DNA from: Halovenus amylolytica
GTDB taxonomy: Archaea > Halobacteriota > Halobacteria > Halobacteriales > Haloarculaceae
Direction: 5' to 3'
Length of the DNA: 64,000 bases
Assembly (NCBI GenBank): GCA_004015825.1
Contig: SAYS01000009.1
Coordinates: forward strand, 62,001-126,000
Of the stretch, positions 1 to 7,926 are shown in pieces; the first letter of the stretch is position 1; the number at the start of each line of letters is the position of its first letter. Position numbers and translations under genes: made by a program. Under the pieces are notes generated by a model. The model was not told the DNA's origin, made no database searches, and saw nothing but the letters and a program-made list of their open reading frames with translations.

Positions 1-57
1 TCCCCTCTCGTTCTCACTGCGTTCCATCTGGTTGACTTTCTTTCACAATTAGTCACG

Positions 58-65
58 CTTATTAG
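58..65 (+). promoter_or_regulatory. TATA-like box for the first small membrane gene
   Basis: The AT-rich octamer CTTATTAG lies about 28 bp before the ATG at 93, the usual distance for a leaderless haloarchaeal transcript. Bases 1-57 hold no ORF I can support; they may be the tail or spacer of an upstream gene outside the window. Confidence 0.4.
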
Positions 66-92
66 ACCCCTCACTGTAACTTCGGTGAATCG

Positions 93-389
93 ATGGTAGA
101 GGTCGAACCGATTGCACGGATTGTGCTGACACTGATGCGATTTGTCGTGTTTGGGCTCTCTCTCGGACTCACACTCATCAGCTTTCAGGCGTATCGGAAA
201 AAGCAGTCCCAACGGTTACAGTACGCGTTCGTGGGGTTTGCGTTCATCAGTATGGGTGTCGCGATCAGCAGTGTGATCACACAGCTTGGCTCGGAAGCGG
301 ACCAGGCCATTCTCCTTTTCTTCCAGATGGTCGAGACGATTCCGTTCATCATCGGGTTCAGTATGTTGTACCTCTCTCTGTACCGGTAA
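93..389 (+). CDS. Small three-helix membrane protein (DUF7521-like)
   Basis: A 98-residue hydrophobic protein with three predicted membrane helices, roughly residues 8-30, 44-65 and 75-95, separated by short basic or acidic turns (for example YRKKQSQR after helix 1). Size and layout match the haloarchaeal DUF7521 family, whose members often sit beside ArsR-type HTH genes; any such partner would lie left of the window. No catalytic motif is visible and the role is unknown. The ATG at 93 has a TATA-like box 28 bp upstream and no Shine-Dalgarno, so the transcript is probably leaderless. Confidence 0.7.
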   Translation: MVEVEPIARIVLTLMRFVVFGLSLGLTLISFQAYRKKQSQRLQYAFVGFAFISMGVAISSVITQLGSEADQAILLFFQMVETIPFIIGFSMLYLSLYR

Positions 390-441
390 TCGGAGCGCAA
401 AGTCGCGGGGCTTATGAACCAGGAGCGTCATTAAGTGTGCA

Positions 442-2283
442 ATGACTGAATCTACAGAGGTAACTCGCCTGTTTGGTGGGCCCGGCAGTGGGAAGACGAC
501 AGCACTGCTGGATCGGGTCGAGGAGTTGATCGAGTCGAACGACGAGCTCGAAGTCAGGGATATTCTGGTCGTTTCATATACGCGAGCGGCGGCAGCAGAG
601 ATCCGGGAGCGGCTGGCCGACCGACTCGACACGACACCGCGTGCACTGCGGGGCAACGTCTGTACGATGCACGCGAAAGCGTACGATCTGTTGAATCTTT
701 CTCGCAGCGACGTCGTGGGGGAATCCGACAAAGAAGAGTTCTGTGAGGATTACGGGCTCGAATTCGAAGACGAGTACGAGGGGTCACGTCGTCGGTCTGC
801 ACGGTCGACGACGCTCGGAAACAAAGTCATCGCGACCAGTCAGTGGCTCCAGCGGACCCGACGCGACGTCGGCGACTGGTACGACGTTCCCTTCCAGTGG
901 AACGAGGAAGAGGTCCGCCTCCCGCCCGAGATCGACGACAACGCCCAGACGGGCAACAAGTACACGCCGACCTGGCCCAGCGACGACGACCGGCTGGATA
1001 TCCCCGACGCGATCCGTGCCTGGCGCACCTGGAAAGGACAGCACGATATCGTCGGCTTCGCGGATATGCTCGAACGGGTCCACCAGCGCTCCCTGCTGCC
1101 GAGCGTCGACTATCTCGTCATCGACGAGTTCCAGGATATCACGACGCTGCAGTACGAGGTCTACCGCGAGTGGCGGCCACACATGAAGCGGGTGCTGATC
1201 GCCGGTGACGACGACCAGGTCGTCTACGCCTGGCAGGGTGCCGATCCCGACCTGCTGCTCGAAGAGACCGTCGACGACGACGTCGTCCTTCCCAACTCCT
1301 ACCGACTCCCCTCGAAGATCCTCAACGTCGTCAACCAGGAGGTCCGCCACATCGAGAAACGCCAGGAGAAAGATCTGAAACCCCGGAAAGAGGGTGGCAA
1401 AGTCGAGGGAATCCGTAACCGCTCGATGCTGGATCTCTCCCGCGAACTCACCAGAACTGTCGATGAGACCGAGGAGACCGCGATGGTCCTGTTCCGTGCC
1501 CGCTACCAGATGTTCCAGTTCATCGACGAGTTCATCGACGAGGGGATCCCCTTCAGCTGTCTGACCGACCAGCGGATGTGGACCGACCGCCTCACCCAGT
1601 ACGTCGACGGCATCGAGTCACTCGCCGAGGACGAGCCGCTGACCGGGCTGCAGGCCCGGCGACTCGCCGATATGCTCGCCGATTCGGCCTTCGGGACTGG
1701 TGAACGCGACGACTTCTTCGACGTGCTCGACGAGCGTGAGGAACAGTCGGGCGTCGACGACCTGACGAATCTGGATATCGAGCCGGAACTGATCCGTGAA
1801 CACGTCCCGTTCGTCCCGGACCCGCCGGCGGCGGCGGATATGCTGCGGAAAGTGACCAGCTTCCAGGAACGGAGTGTCGACGCGTACTTCAACGGTCGGT
1901 ATCAGGGGATGGACCGCGACCGAGTTCGACTGGGAACGATCCACTCCGCGAAGGGTCGTGAGGCCGACCACGTCTTCGTCGCGACCGACCTGACCGAGAA
2001 GGTCGTCGAGCAGATGTCGGCGGCGATCGAGCAGGCAAACGAGGAGATCCCAGAAGAGATGTCCTTCACGAAACACGCAAACACCGTCCCGACGCTGACG
2101 GACAACGAACGCCGGGTGTTCTACGTCGGTATGTCGCGTGCGCGTGAACGACTCGTCATCCTCGAAAATCTGGTCGACGGCGCGCCGACGCTGCCGATCG
2201 ACGTCTTGCTCCACAACGAACCGACCGAACAGAGCATCGAGGAACTGCTCGACGGCATCGGCGAAAAGCCAGTCGCGCAGTAG
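442..2283 (+). CDS. UvrD/Rep-type superfamily 1 DNA helicase
   Basis: A 613-residue ATP-dependent helicase of the UvrD/PcrA/Rep group. The Walker A motif GGPGSGKTT is at residues 12-20, the Walker B box DEFQD at 228-232, the AGDDDQVVYAWQG motif follows, motif V (TIHSAKGREADHVF) is near residue 497 and motif VI (VFYVGMSRARERL) near 560. All SF1 motifs are intact, so it should translocate 3' to 5' on single-stranded DNA and act in repair or recombination. It is shorter than bacterial UvrD (about 720 residues) and lacks a long 2B domain. It ends 64 bp before ribE on the same strand. The exact repair role cannot be read from the sequence. Confidence 0.92.
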   Translation: MTESTEVTRLFGGPGSGKTTALLDRVEELIESNDELEVRDILVVSYTRAAAAEIRERLADRLDTTPRALRGNVCTMHAKAYDLLNLSRSDVVGESDKEEFCEDYGLEFEDEYEGSRRRSARSTTLGNKVIATSQWLQRTRRDVGDWYDVPFQWNEEEVRLPPEIDDNAQTGNKYTPTWPSDDDRLDIPDAIRAWRTWKGQHDIVGFADMLERVHQRSLLPSVDYLVIDEFQDITTLQYEVYREWRPHMKRVLIAGDDDQVVYAWQGADPDLLLEETVDDDVVLPNSYRLPSKILNVVNQEVRHIEKRQEKDLKPRKEGGKVEGIRNRSMLDLSRELTRTVDETEETAMVLFRARYQMFQFIDEFIDEGIPFSCLTDQRMWTDRLTQYVDGIESLAEDEPLTGLQARRLADMLADSAFGTGERDDFFDVLDEREEQSGVDDLTNLDIEPELIREHVPFVPDPPAAADMLRKVTSFQERSVDAYFNGRYQGMDRDRVRLGTIHSAKGREADHVFVATDLTEKVVEQMSAAIEQANEEIPEEMSFTKHANTVPTLTDNERRVFYVGMSRARERLVILENLVDGAPTLPIDVLLHNEPTEQSIEELLDGIGEKPVAQ

Positions 2284-2347
2284 GCCGTTCTCCACTCCCT
2301 TCTCGTCATATCGTAGCACTTTCGCCGACTGCGTCCTAACTGCGGGT

Positions 2348-2938
2348 ATGTTCACAGGGATCATCGAGGAGACCGTCGAGATTCTCGATATCGAGCAGAC
2401 CGAAGAGGGGCGTCGAATCCGGCTTTCGAGTCCGTTCGACGGACTCTCGATCGGGCAGAGTATCAGCGTCAGCGGCGCGTGCCTGACAGTCGAATCTTTC
2501 GATGCGGACTCCTTCGAGGTGTTCACCGCGACGGAGACACTCGACCGGACCTATCTGGGCGAACTCGGCGTCGGTGATCTGGTGAACCTCGAACGAGCAT
2601 TGCCAGCAGATGGCCGGTTCGACGGCCACTTCGTCCAGGGTCACGTCGACGCGACGGCCGACGTCGACGAGATTACCAGGCTGGGTGACGACTGGGAGTT
2701 CGCCTTCTCCCTACCGGAGGGACTGGCACCCTACGTCGTCGAGAAGGGTTCGATCACTGTCGACGGGATCAGCCTCACCGTCGCAGCACACGACGACGAT
2801 TCCTTCGCCGTGGCGATCATCCCCGAAACCTACGAGATCACGACGCTGTCGGAGAAGGCAGTCGGCGATCCGGTCCACCTCGAAGTCGACGTGATCGCGA
2901 AGTACGTCGAGAGCCTCACCGAAGGCTATCGAGAGTAG
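2348..2938 (+). CDS. ribE: Riboflavin synthase, alpha-subunit (bacterial) type
   Basis: A 196-residue protein that would convert two 6,7-dimethyl-8-ribityllumazine molecules to riboflavin. It begins with the diagnostic MFTGIIEE, and the two tandem lumazine-binding halves are visible: the second starts around GHFVQGHVDATADV near residue 96, and each half has a TVDGISLT- or SVSGACLTV-like strand. The start was set at the ATG at 2348 because MFTGII is the invariant family N-terminus, although the frame stays open upstream to 2138 inside the helicase gene. Most archaea use an unrelated lumazine-synthase-like riboflavin synthase; haloarchaea carry this bacterial form, presumably by old transfer. 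Confidence 0.95.
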   Translation: MFTGIIEETVEILDIEQTEEGRRIRLSSPFDGLSIGQSISVSGACLTVESFDADSFEVFTATETLDRTYLGELGVGDLVNLERALPADGRFDGHFVQGHVDATADVDEITRLGDDWEFAFSLPEGLAPYVVEKGSITVDGISLTVAAHDDDSFAVAIIPETYEITTLSEKAVGDPVHLEVDVIAKYVESLTEGYRE

Positions 2939-3000
2939 CGCTGCATCCAGTACGTCTGGATTTCTATTCGAAATAACCAATCTAGTTTAGCCAAGTTAGC

Positions 3001-3041
3001 ATGGGTGTTCGGGCTACGAAAAAACCCCCTCTAACACCCAT
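3001..3041. repeat. 9-bp perfect inverted repeat between ribE and the oxidoreductase gene
   Basis: ATGGGTGTT (3001-3009) is mirrored by AACACCCAT (3033-3041) around a 23-base loop that contains a GGG, an A-run and a C-run. It lies about 60 bp after ribE and 45 bp before the next ATG. It could be a 3' structure of the ribE transcript or an operator-like site. There is no U-run on the + strand as expected for a simple terminator. Confidence 0.4.
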
Positions 3042-3085
3042 CCCAGAATCGCAGTCAGTTAGTGTCGCGAGCCCAACTCAGTAGC

Positions 3086-4120
3086 ATGGAAATCGGTATC
3101 ATCGGTGCGGGTGCTGCGAGTGCAGCAGCAAGCTACGTCCTCGACGGGGCGGTCCCGGAGGCCACCATCACTGTGCTGGAAAAATCCGGTGGTGTCTGCG
3201 GCCGGGCGGCCACACGACGAAACGGTGGCCGGTACTACGACTATGGCGCGAACTATCTCAAAGACGACGATCAGCGCGTGGTCGACCTCGTCACCGAGAC
3301 ACTCGATACGACGGGAATGGCCAGTATCGACGAGCCGGTCTACGTGTTCGACAAAACGGGCACTGTTTCGGAGGGCCGCGACGAGCAAGAACAGAAGTGG
3401 ACCTACCGCGAGGGGCTCACACAGATCGCAAAACGCCTCTTCGACCGGACCGATGCGACGGTCGAGCGCCGGACCCGCGTCGAGACGATCGAGCGAACCG
3501 GCGACAGCTGGCAACTGCACGATACGGACGGCCAGTCCTGGGGACCGTTCGACGTCCTGCTCTGTAACCCCCCAGCACCACAGACAGCCGAACTGCTGGC
3601 CAACGCAGAGTGGGATGCAGAGATCCGCGAGCGACTGGTGGAGGCAGTCGAGGCAGTCCCCTACCGGTCTGTCTGGACCGCGGTGCTCGGCTACGAGTTC
3701 GAGCTCGATCGCCCCTACTACGCCGTCGTCAACACCGACAAGGAACACGATGTGGGCTGGGTCTCACGCGAGGAGTGCAAGCCGGGCCACGTCCCCGACG
3801 GTGAGTCGCTGCTGATCGTCCAGGCTAACCACGAGTGGTCTGTCGAGCACTACGACGAGCCACCGGCGGAAAACGTCGCCGAACTGGCTGACCAGACCGC
3901 CCACATACTCGGTGACGACCGGCTGGCAGCACCAGCCTGGACCGACCACCAGGGCTGGCGGTACGCACTTCCTGAAGGCGAAGTTGCCAGCGGTCCACTC
4001 GACTCGGCAGCGGAGTACGGACTCTACTGTGTGGGTGACTGGATTCCGGGTGAAGGGCGACTTCACGCCGCCCTGCGGAACGGACTCGACACTGGCGAGC
4101 GAATCGTTTATGCGCTCTGA
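3086..4120 (+). CDS. NAD(P)/FAD-dependent oxidoreductase, amine-oxidase/prenylcysteine-oxidase-like
   Basis: A 344-residue flavoprotein. The N-terminus is a Rossmann dinucleotide fold (IGIIGAGAASAAASYVL, GxGxxS form), followed by an acidic beta-2 end (VLEKSGGVCGRAATR) with the GGxxGR-like FAD contact, and a C-terminal FAD-closing segment (YGLYCVGDWIPGEGRLHAALRNGLDTG) near residues 306-335. This is the layout of the NAD(P)-binding/renalase-like amine oxidase family. The substrate is unknown. The frame can open at a GTG at 3062, but the ATG at 3086 was chosen because the Rossmann fold begins directly after it. Confidence 0.75.
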   Translation: MEIGIIGAGAASAAASYVLDGAVPEATITVLEKSGGVCGRAATRRNGGRYYDYGANYLKDDDQRVVDLVTETLDTTGMASIDEPVYVFDKTGTVSEGRDEQEQKWTYREGLTQIAKRLFDRTDATVERRTRVETIERTGDSWQLHDTDGQSWGPFDVLLCNPPAPQTAELLANAEWDAEIRERLVEAVEAVPYRSVWTAVLGYEFELDRPYYAVVNTDKEHDVGWVSREECKPGHVPDGESLLIVQANHEWSVEHYDEPPAENVAELADQTAHILGDDRLAAPAWTDHQGWRYALPEGEVASGPLDSAAEYGLYCVGDWIPGEGRLHAALRNGLDTGERIVYAL

Positions 4121-4190
4121 TCCTGGTCGTGACTGGCTCCATCGATACCCGTTCCAATATCCTTTTACTCCGGTATCGTCACGATACAGT

Positions 4191-4844
4191 ATGAGCCCGT
4201 ATCGCGTGGTCCTCTTTGACATGGATGGGGTTATCGTCGATTCCGAGCAACACTGGGGTCGGATCTGGCGTGAGAAGATCTTTCCAAAAGTGACCGGAAA
4301 TCCCTCGCTTGGGGAAGTTACCGGCCGGGATTACAGGGAAACGATCCCCGAACTCGATCAAAAGTACGGACTCGAATCCGATCTCGAAGCCGTACTGTCG
4401 GAGTTCGAGAGCTACGGCAGGGAGATCTACGCCGAGAAAGCGGGCTCCAGTGACGAACTGCTGGCCCTGTTCGACGACCTCCGCGATCGTGACCTCGCGG
4501 TCGGAATCGTCTCCTCGTCGCCGCGGGAGTGGATTCATGCCGTCGTCGACCGGTTCGATCTGGAGCCACTCTCGATCGTTCTCAGCGCCGGCGAGATCGA
4601 CGGCCCCGGGAAGCCCGAACCGGACGTCTACGAGGCGGCGATGGCCGAACTCGGCGTCGATCCGGCGGCGTGTATCGTGATCGAGGATTCTGAAAACGGC
4701 GTCCGGGCGGCCGACGCAGCGGGCGCAACGGTGATCCGGTTCCAGCAGTCCTCGACAGCCGAGCAGATGCCCGAAGCCGACGCCGTCGCCGACGATCCCT
4801 CCGATCTCCGGGGGATTCTATTCGAACTCGTCGACCAGGAGTGA
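4191..4844 (+). CDS. HAD-superfamily phosphatase (phosphoglycolate phosphatase / beta-phosphoglucomutase-like)
   Basis: A 217-residue subclass-I HAD hydrolase. Motif I is DMDGVIVDSE (nucleophile D10, general acid D12), motif II is the VSSS segment near residue 105, motif III is the lysine in GKPEPDVY near 143, and motif IV is VIEDSENGV near 165. The helical cap sits between motifs I and II. The family includes sugar-phosphate phosphatases and mutases; the sequence does not decide the substrate. The start at 4191 was chosen because motif I follows within ten residues; an open frame runs upstream over the preceding gene. An AT-rich stretch (CCTTTTACT) about 30 bp before the ATG may be the TATA box. 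Confidence 0.82.
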   Translation: MSPYRVVLFDMDGVIVDSEQHWGRIWREKIFPKVTGNPSLGEVTGRDYRETIPELDQKYGLESDLEAVLSEFESYGREIYAEKAGSSDELLALFDDLRDRDLAVGIVSSSPREWIHAVVDRFDLEPLSIVLSAGEIDGPGKPEPDVYEAAMAELGVDPAACIVIEDSENGVRAADAAGATVIRFQQSSTAEQMPEADAVADDPSDLRGILFELVDQE

Positions 4845-4963
4845 ACTGCCGTTCTCGTGTCGACCGTTCTCGATACCCGGTTTTTGACACTGCGACACGG
4901 TCACAACCGACGGACGAAAACCATGTCATTAATACCGTCCGTTCGTTCATATACTACTATGTT

Positions 4964-5031
4964 GCGCCGAGTTCAACCTATCGGATCGGTAGTAGGGGCG
5001 TTTTTGCCCCATTAACACCCCCACTCGGCGC
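4964..5031. other. Branched inverted-repeat structure upstream of valS
   Basis: GCGCCGAGT (4964-4972) pairs perfectly with ACTCGGCGC (5023-5031). Inside it are two further hairpins: CTATC/GGTAG (4978-4982 with 4988-4992, one G-T pair) and GGGGC/GCCCC (4995-4999 with 5006-5010, loop GTTTTT). Together they form a three-way junction if transcribed. TATA-like boxes are possible at about 4927-4934, 4946-4954 and 5040-5046, so it may be in the valS leader, at a transcription start as a DNA operator, or upstream of a leaderless promoter. It is placed 40 bp before the valS ATG. Confidence 0.5.
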
Positions 5032-5070
5032 AGGCATCGTTTTCTAACCGCGATCAAGAGTCAATAGAGT

Positions 5071-7587
5071 ATGAGCGACACACAGGACCAACCGACCGAC
5101 GAACCGCCAGCCGAACAGAACGCCATAGACGGGGAGTACGACCCGAGTACCGTCGAACCCGAGTGGCAAGAGCAGTGGGTTACTGAAGAGACCTACGCCT
5201 ACGACGGGGACGCCGACACCCGCTACACGATCGATACCCCGCCGCCGACAGTCTCCGGTAATCTGCATATGGGCCATCTCTACCAGTTCACACTGCAGGA
5301 TTTCGTCGCCCGCTACCGCCGGATGAGCGAGGGAACTGTCTTCTTCCCCTTCGGCTACGACGACAACGGGATCGCCTCGGAGCGACTGACCGAACGCGAA
5401 CTCGATATCAACCACAGCGAGTACCCGCGCCGGGAGTTCCAGGAGAAATGCCGCGACGTCTGTGACACCTACGAGGCAGAGTTCACGACCGATATCCAGT
5501 CACTCGCTATCTCTGTCGACTGGGATCACACCTACAAGACGATCGAACCCCGCGTCCAGCGCATCTCCCAGCTTTCCTTCCTCGATCTCTACGAGCAGGG
5601 CCGGGAGTACCGCAAACGTGCGCCGACGATCTGGTGTCCGGACTGTGAGACGGCCATCTCCCAGGTCGAACAGGAGGATCTGGACAAACACACCAAGTTC
5701 AACGATATCGCCTTCGAGATCGTCGAGACCGGTGACGGCTCCGAGCCTGAATCGGATACCTTCACGATTTCGACGACACGACCCGAACTCCTGCCGGCCT
5801 GTGTCTCCGTCTTCGTCCACCCCGAGGACGACGAGAATCAGCATCTCGTCGGCGGCACTGCACGAGTTCCGATCTTCGGGCAGGAAGTGGATATCATCGA
5901 GGACGACCGCGTCGATATGGAGACCGGCAGCGGCCTCGTGATGTGCTGTACCTTCGGTGATCAGAACGACATCGAGTGGTACCAGGCCCACGATCTGGAT
6001 CTCCGTATCGCCATCGACGAGTCGGGGACGATGACCGACCTCGCCGGCGACTACGAGGGGATGACCACGAAAGAGGCCCGCGAGGCGATCATCGAGGATC
6101 TCGACGAGGAGGGCTCCCTGCTCGAATCCCGCGACCACGAACATACAGTGCAGGTCCACGAGCGCTGTGACGTGGAAGTCGAGTATCTCGTCACCGAGCA
6201 GTGGTACGTGAAACTGCTGGACAAAAAGGAAGAGTATCTGGAGGCCGGTCGGGAGATGGACTGGTTCCCCGAGAAGATGTTCACCCGGTACAAACACTGG
6301 ATCGACGGGCTGGAGTGGGACTGGTGTATCTCCCGCCAGCGCGACTCCGGCATCCCGTTCCCGCTGTGGTACTGTGAGGACTGCGGCGAGGAGATCTTCG
6401 CCAACCGCGAGGATCTCCCGGTCGATCCACTCGCCGACGAGCCACCCGTCGACGCCTGTCCGGAGTGTGGCTGTGAGACGTTCACTCCGGAAGAGGACGT
6501 CTTCGACACGTGGGCGACCTCCTCGTTGACGCCACTCGTCAACGCTGGCTGGGACTGGGACGCCGACGCCGGCGAGTTCAGCTACGAACGGCCGGAACTG
6601 TATCCCGCCAACCTCCGCCCGCAGGGCCACGATATCATCTCGTTTTGGCTGTTTCACACCGTCATCAAATGCTACGAACACACCGGCGAGGTGCCGTTCG
6701 ATCACGTGATGATAAACGGGATGGTGCTCGACGAGAACCGCGAGGCGATGTCGAAATCAAAGGGCAACGTCATCCCACCCGAAGAGGTGCTCCAGAAGTT
6801 CCCCGTCGATGCGGCGCGCTACTGGGCGGCCGGCACCTCGATCGGTGACGACTTCCCGTACCGCGAGGGTGACCTGGAGGCTGGCGAGCGCCTGCTCCAG
6901 AAACTGTGGAACGCCTCGCGGCTGGTCGACCAGCTGACCCCGTCGACGGGGGCTGTCGAGCACGTCGAGGAGGACGACCTCGCGGAGATCGACCGCTGGC
7001 TACTGGCCGAACTCGACGAGACTGTCGCAAACATCACCGAGCGGTTCGACAACTACGAGTTCTCGAAGGCACGGATGGAACTCCGCTCCTTTTTCTGGTC
7101 GACGTTCTGTGACGACTATCTGGAGATCGCAAAACAGCGTCTCGACGACGGCGGCAACGCCTCGACGGAGTTCGCACTCGTCACTGCACACCGGACGTTC
7201 CTGAAGCTGTTCGCACCGCTGCTCCCGCACATCACGGAGGAAATCTGGACGCGCATCTACGACGAACAGGCGTCGATTCACACCTCGGCGTGGCCCGCCC
7301 CCGGCGGCTACGAGGCCGACCTTGACGCAGGCGAGACGGCGATGGAGGTCATCTCCGCGCTCCGCCGGTACAAGACCGACAACGGCCTGCCACTGAACGC
7401 CGAACTGGATCGCGTCGAGATCTACGGCCACGTCGGCGAGTTCGCCGGGCCCGTCGCAGAGGTGATGCACGTCGGCAGCATCGACGCCTTCGACGAGGAA
7501 CCGGACATCACGACCGAGATCAGCGGTGTCGATCTGGATTACTCGCTGGTCGGGCCGGAGTTCGGCAGCGAGGTCGGTGACTTCTAG
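5071..7587 (+). CDS. valS: Valyl-tRNA synthetase, ending at an early in-frame TAG
   Basis: A class I aminoacyl-tRNA synthetase that charges tRNA(Val). The HIGH motif is HMGH at residues 66-69 and the KMSKS motif is MSKSK at 560-564. The editing (CP1) domain lies between, with zinc-finger-like cysteine pairs (CPDCET, and CEDCGEE with CPECGCE), and the anticodon-binding domain follows. The frame stops at TAG (7585-7587) after 838 residues, but the same frame stays open for 56 more codons with typical coding composition (see the next entry), bringing the length to about 895. The truncation would remove only the extreme C-terminus, so the catalytic, editing and most of the anticodon domains remain. 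A single-copy essential gene is expected, so either the short form works or the stop is a sequencing error or is read through. Confidence 0.93.
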   Translation: MSDTQDQPTDEPPAEQNAIDGEYDPSTVEPEWQEQWVTEETYAYDGDADTRYTIDTPPPTVSGNLHMGHLYQFTLQDFVARYRRMSEGTVFFPFGYDDNGIASERLTERELDINHSEYPRREFQEKCRDVCDTYEAEFTTDIQSLAISVDWDHTYKTIEPRVQRISQLSFLDLYEQGREYRKRAPTIWCPDCETAISQVEQEDLDKHTKFNDIAFEIVETGDGSEPESDTFTISTTRPELLPACVSVFVHPEDDENQHLVGGTARVPIFGQEVDIIEDDRVDMETGSGLVMCCTFGDQNDIEWYQAHDLDLRIAIDESGTMTDLAGDYEGMTTKEAREAIIEDLDEEGSLLESRDHEHTVQVHERCDVEVEYLVTEQWYVKLLDKKEEYLEAGREMDWFPEKMFTRYKHWIDGLEWDWCISRQRDSGIPFPLWYCEDCGEEIFANREDLPVDPLADEPPVDACPECGCETFTPEEDVFDTWATSSLTPLVNAGWDWDADAGEFSYERPELYPANLRPQGHDIISFWLFHTVIKCYEHTGEVPFDHVMINGMVLDENREAMSKSKGNVIPPEEVLQKFPVDAARYWAAGTSIGDDFPYREGDLEAGERLLQKLWNASRLVDQLTPSTGAVEHVEEDDLAEIDRWLLAELDETVANITERFDNYEFSKARMELRSFFWSTFCDDYLEIAKQRLDDGGNASTEFALVTAHRTFLKLFAPLLPHITEEIWTRIYDEQASIHTSAWPAPGGYEADLDAGETAMEVISALRRYKTDNGLPLNAELDRVEIYGHVGEFAGPVAEVMHVGSIDAFDEEPDITTEISGVDLDYSLVGPEFGSEVGDF

Positions 7588-7758
7588 TCGGCTATCGACG
7601 CCGGCGCGTTCGCGGTCGCCGGCCACCCACCCCGGGGGGCCGGGGGCGAGTTCGAACTCGCCGACGAGATGTTCGAGATCGAAGAACAGCGACGGTACTC
7701 CGGCGACGGGGAGATGATCGAAACCGAGCACGCAGTCGTGATCGTCGACACCGAATAA
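7588..7758 (+). pseudogene. Detached 56-codon C-terminal tail of valS
   Basis: Directly after the valS TAG, the same frame encodes 56 residues (SAIDAGAFAVAG at the start, ending AVVIVDTE) before a TAA at 7756-7758. About 84% of its third positions are G or C and the peptide is acidic, like the genes around it. It includes an EMFEIEEQRRYSGDGEM stretch that looks like a beta-rich synthetase C-terminus. It has no start codon of its own. I infer that it is the original valS 3' end. Confidence 0.75.
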
Positions 7759-7805
7759 CGTTCGAACGAGGCCACCTTTCTACGAAGAGTCCGTGGCGAC
7801 GACTG

Positions 7806-7916
7806 ATAGTGTTTGTTGCGAGTCTTTACCGCGACGGTGCAACAAGATATCGGTCACACGGCGTGAAACACCGATATCTGTGACGTGGTCACAAAAATTA
7901 CTGCAACAAACACTAT
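7806..7916. mobile_element. MITE-like element, copy 1 (111 bp)
   Basis: The ends are perfect 14-bp inverted repeats, ATAGTGTTTGTTGC and GCAACAAACACTAT. The interior carries a further 10-bp inverted repeat (AGATATCGGT with ACCGATATCT) around a CACGGCGTG core, so the element can fold into a long hairpin. It has no ORF. It lies between the convergent ends of valS and the GST gene, 10 bp from the GST stop codon. Similar elements occur at 21569, 47243 and 60591. No clear target-site duplication is visible. Confidence 0.8.
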
Positions 7917-7926
7917 GAAACCAGTG

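Noticed and set aside
2138..2347. N-terminal extension of ribE into the helicase gene
   Set aside because: Serine/arginine-rich off-frame peptide; the family start MFTGII is at 2348.
3912..4190. N-terminal extension of the HAD gene
   Set aside because: The open frame covers the end of the oxidoreductase gene in another frame; motif I starts right after the ATG at 4191.
4964..5031. tRNA-like gene before valS
   Set aside because: The stems do not have tRNA lengths, there is no anticodon arm or CCA-side consensus, and only two inner arms exist.
5500..6705. 401-codon minus-strand ORF opposite valS
   Set aside because: Shadow of the valS reading frame with no recognisable domain.
7585..7587. 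TAG in valS as pyrrolysine or other amber recoding
   Set aside because: Several genes here (uvrD-like, ribE, the RimK-like gene, radB, the DHH gene) end in TAG with no conserved extension, so TAG is a normal stop in this genome. No pyl genes are in the window.
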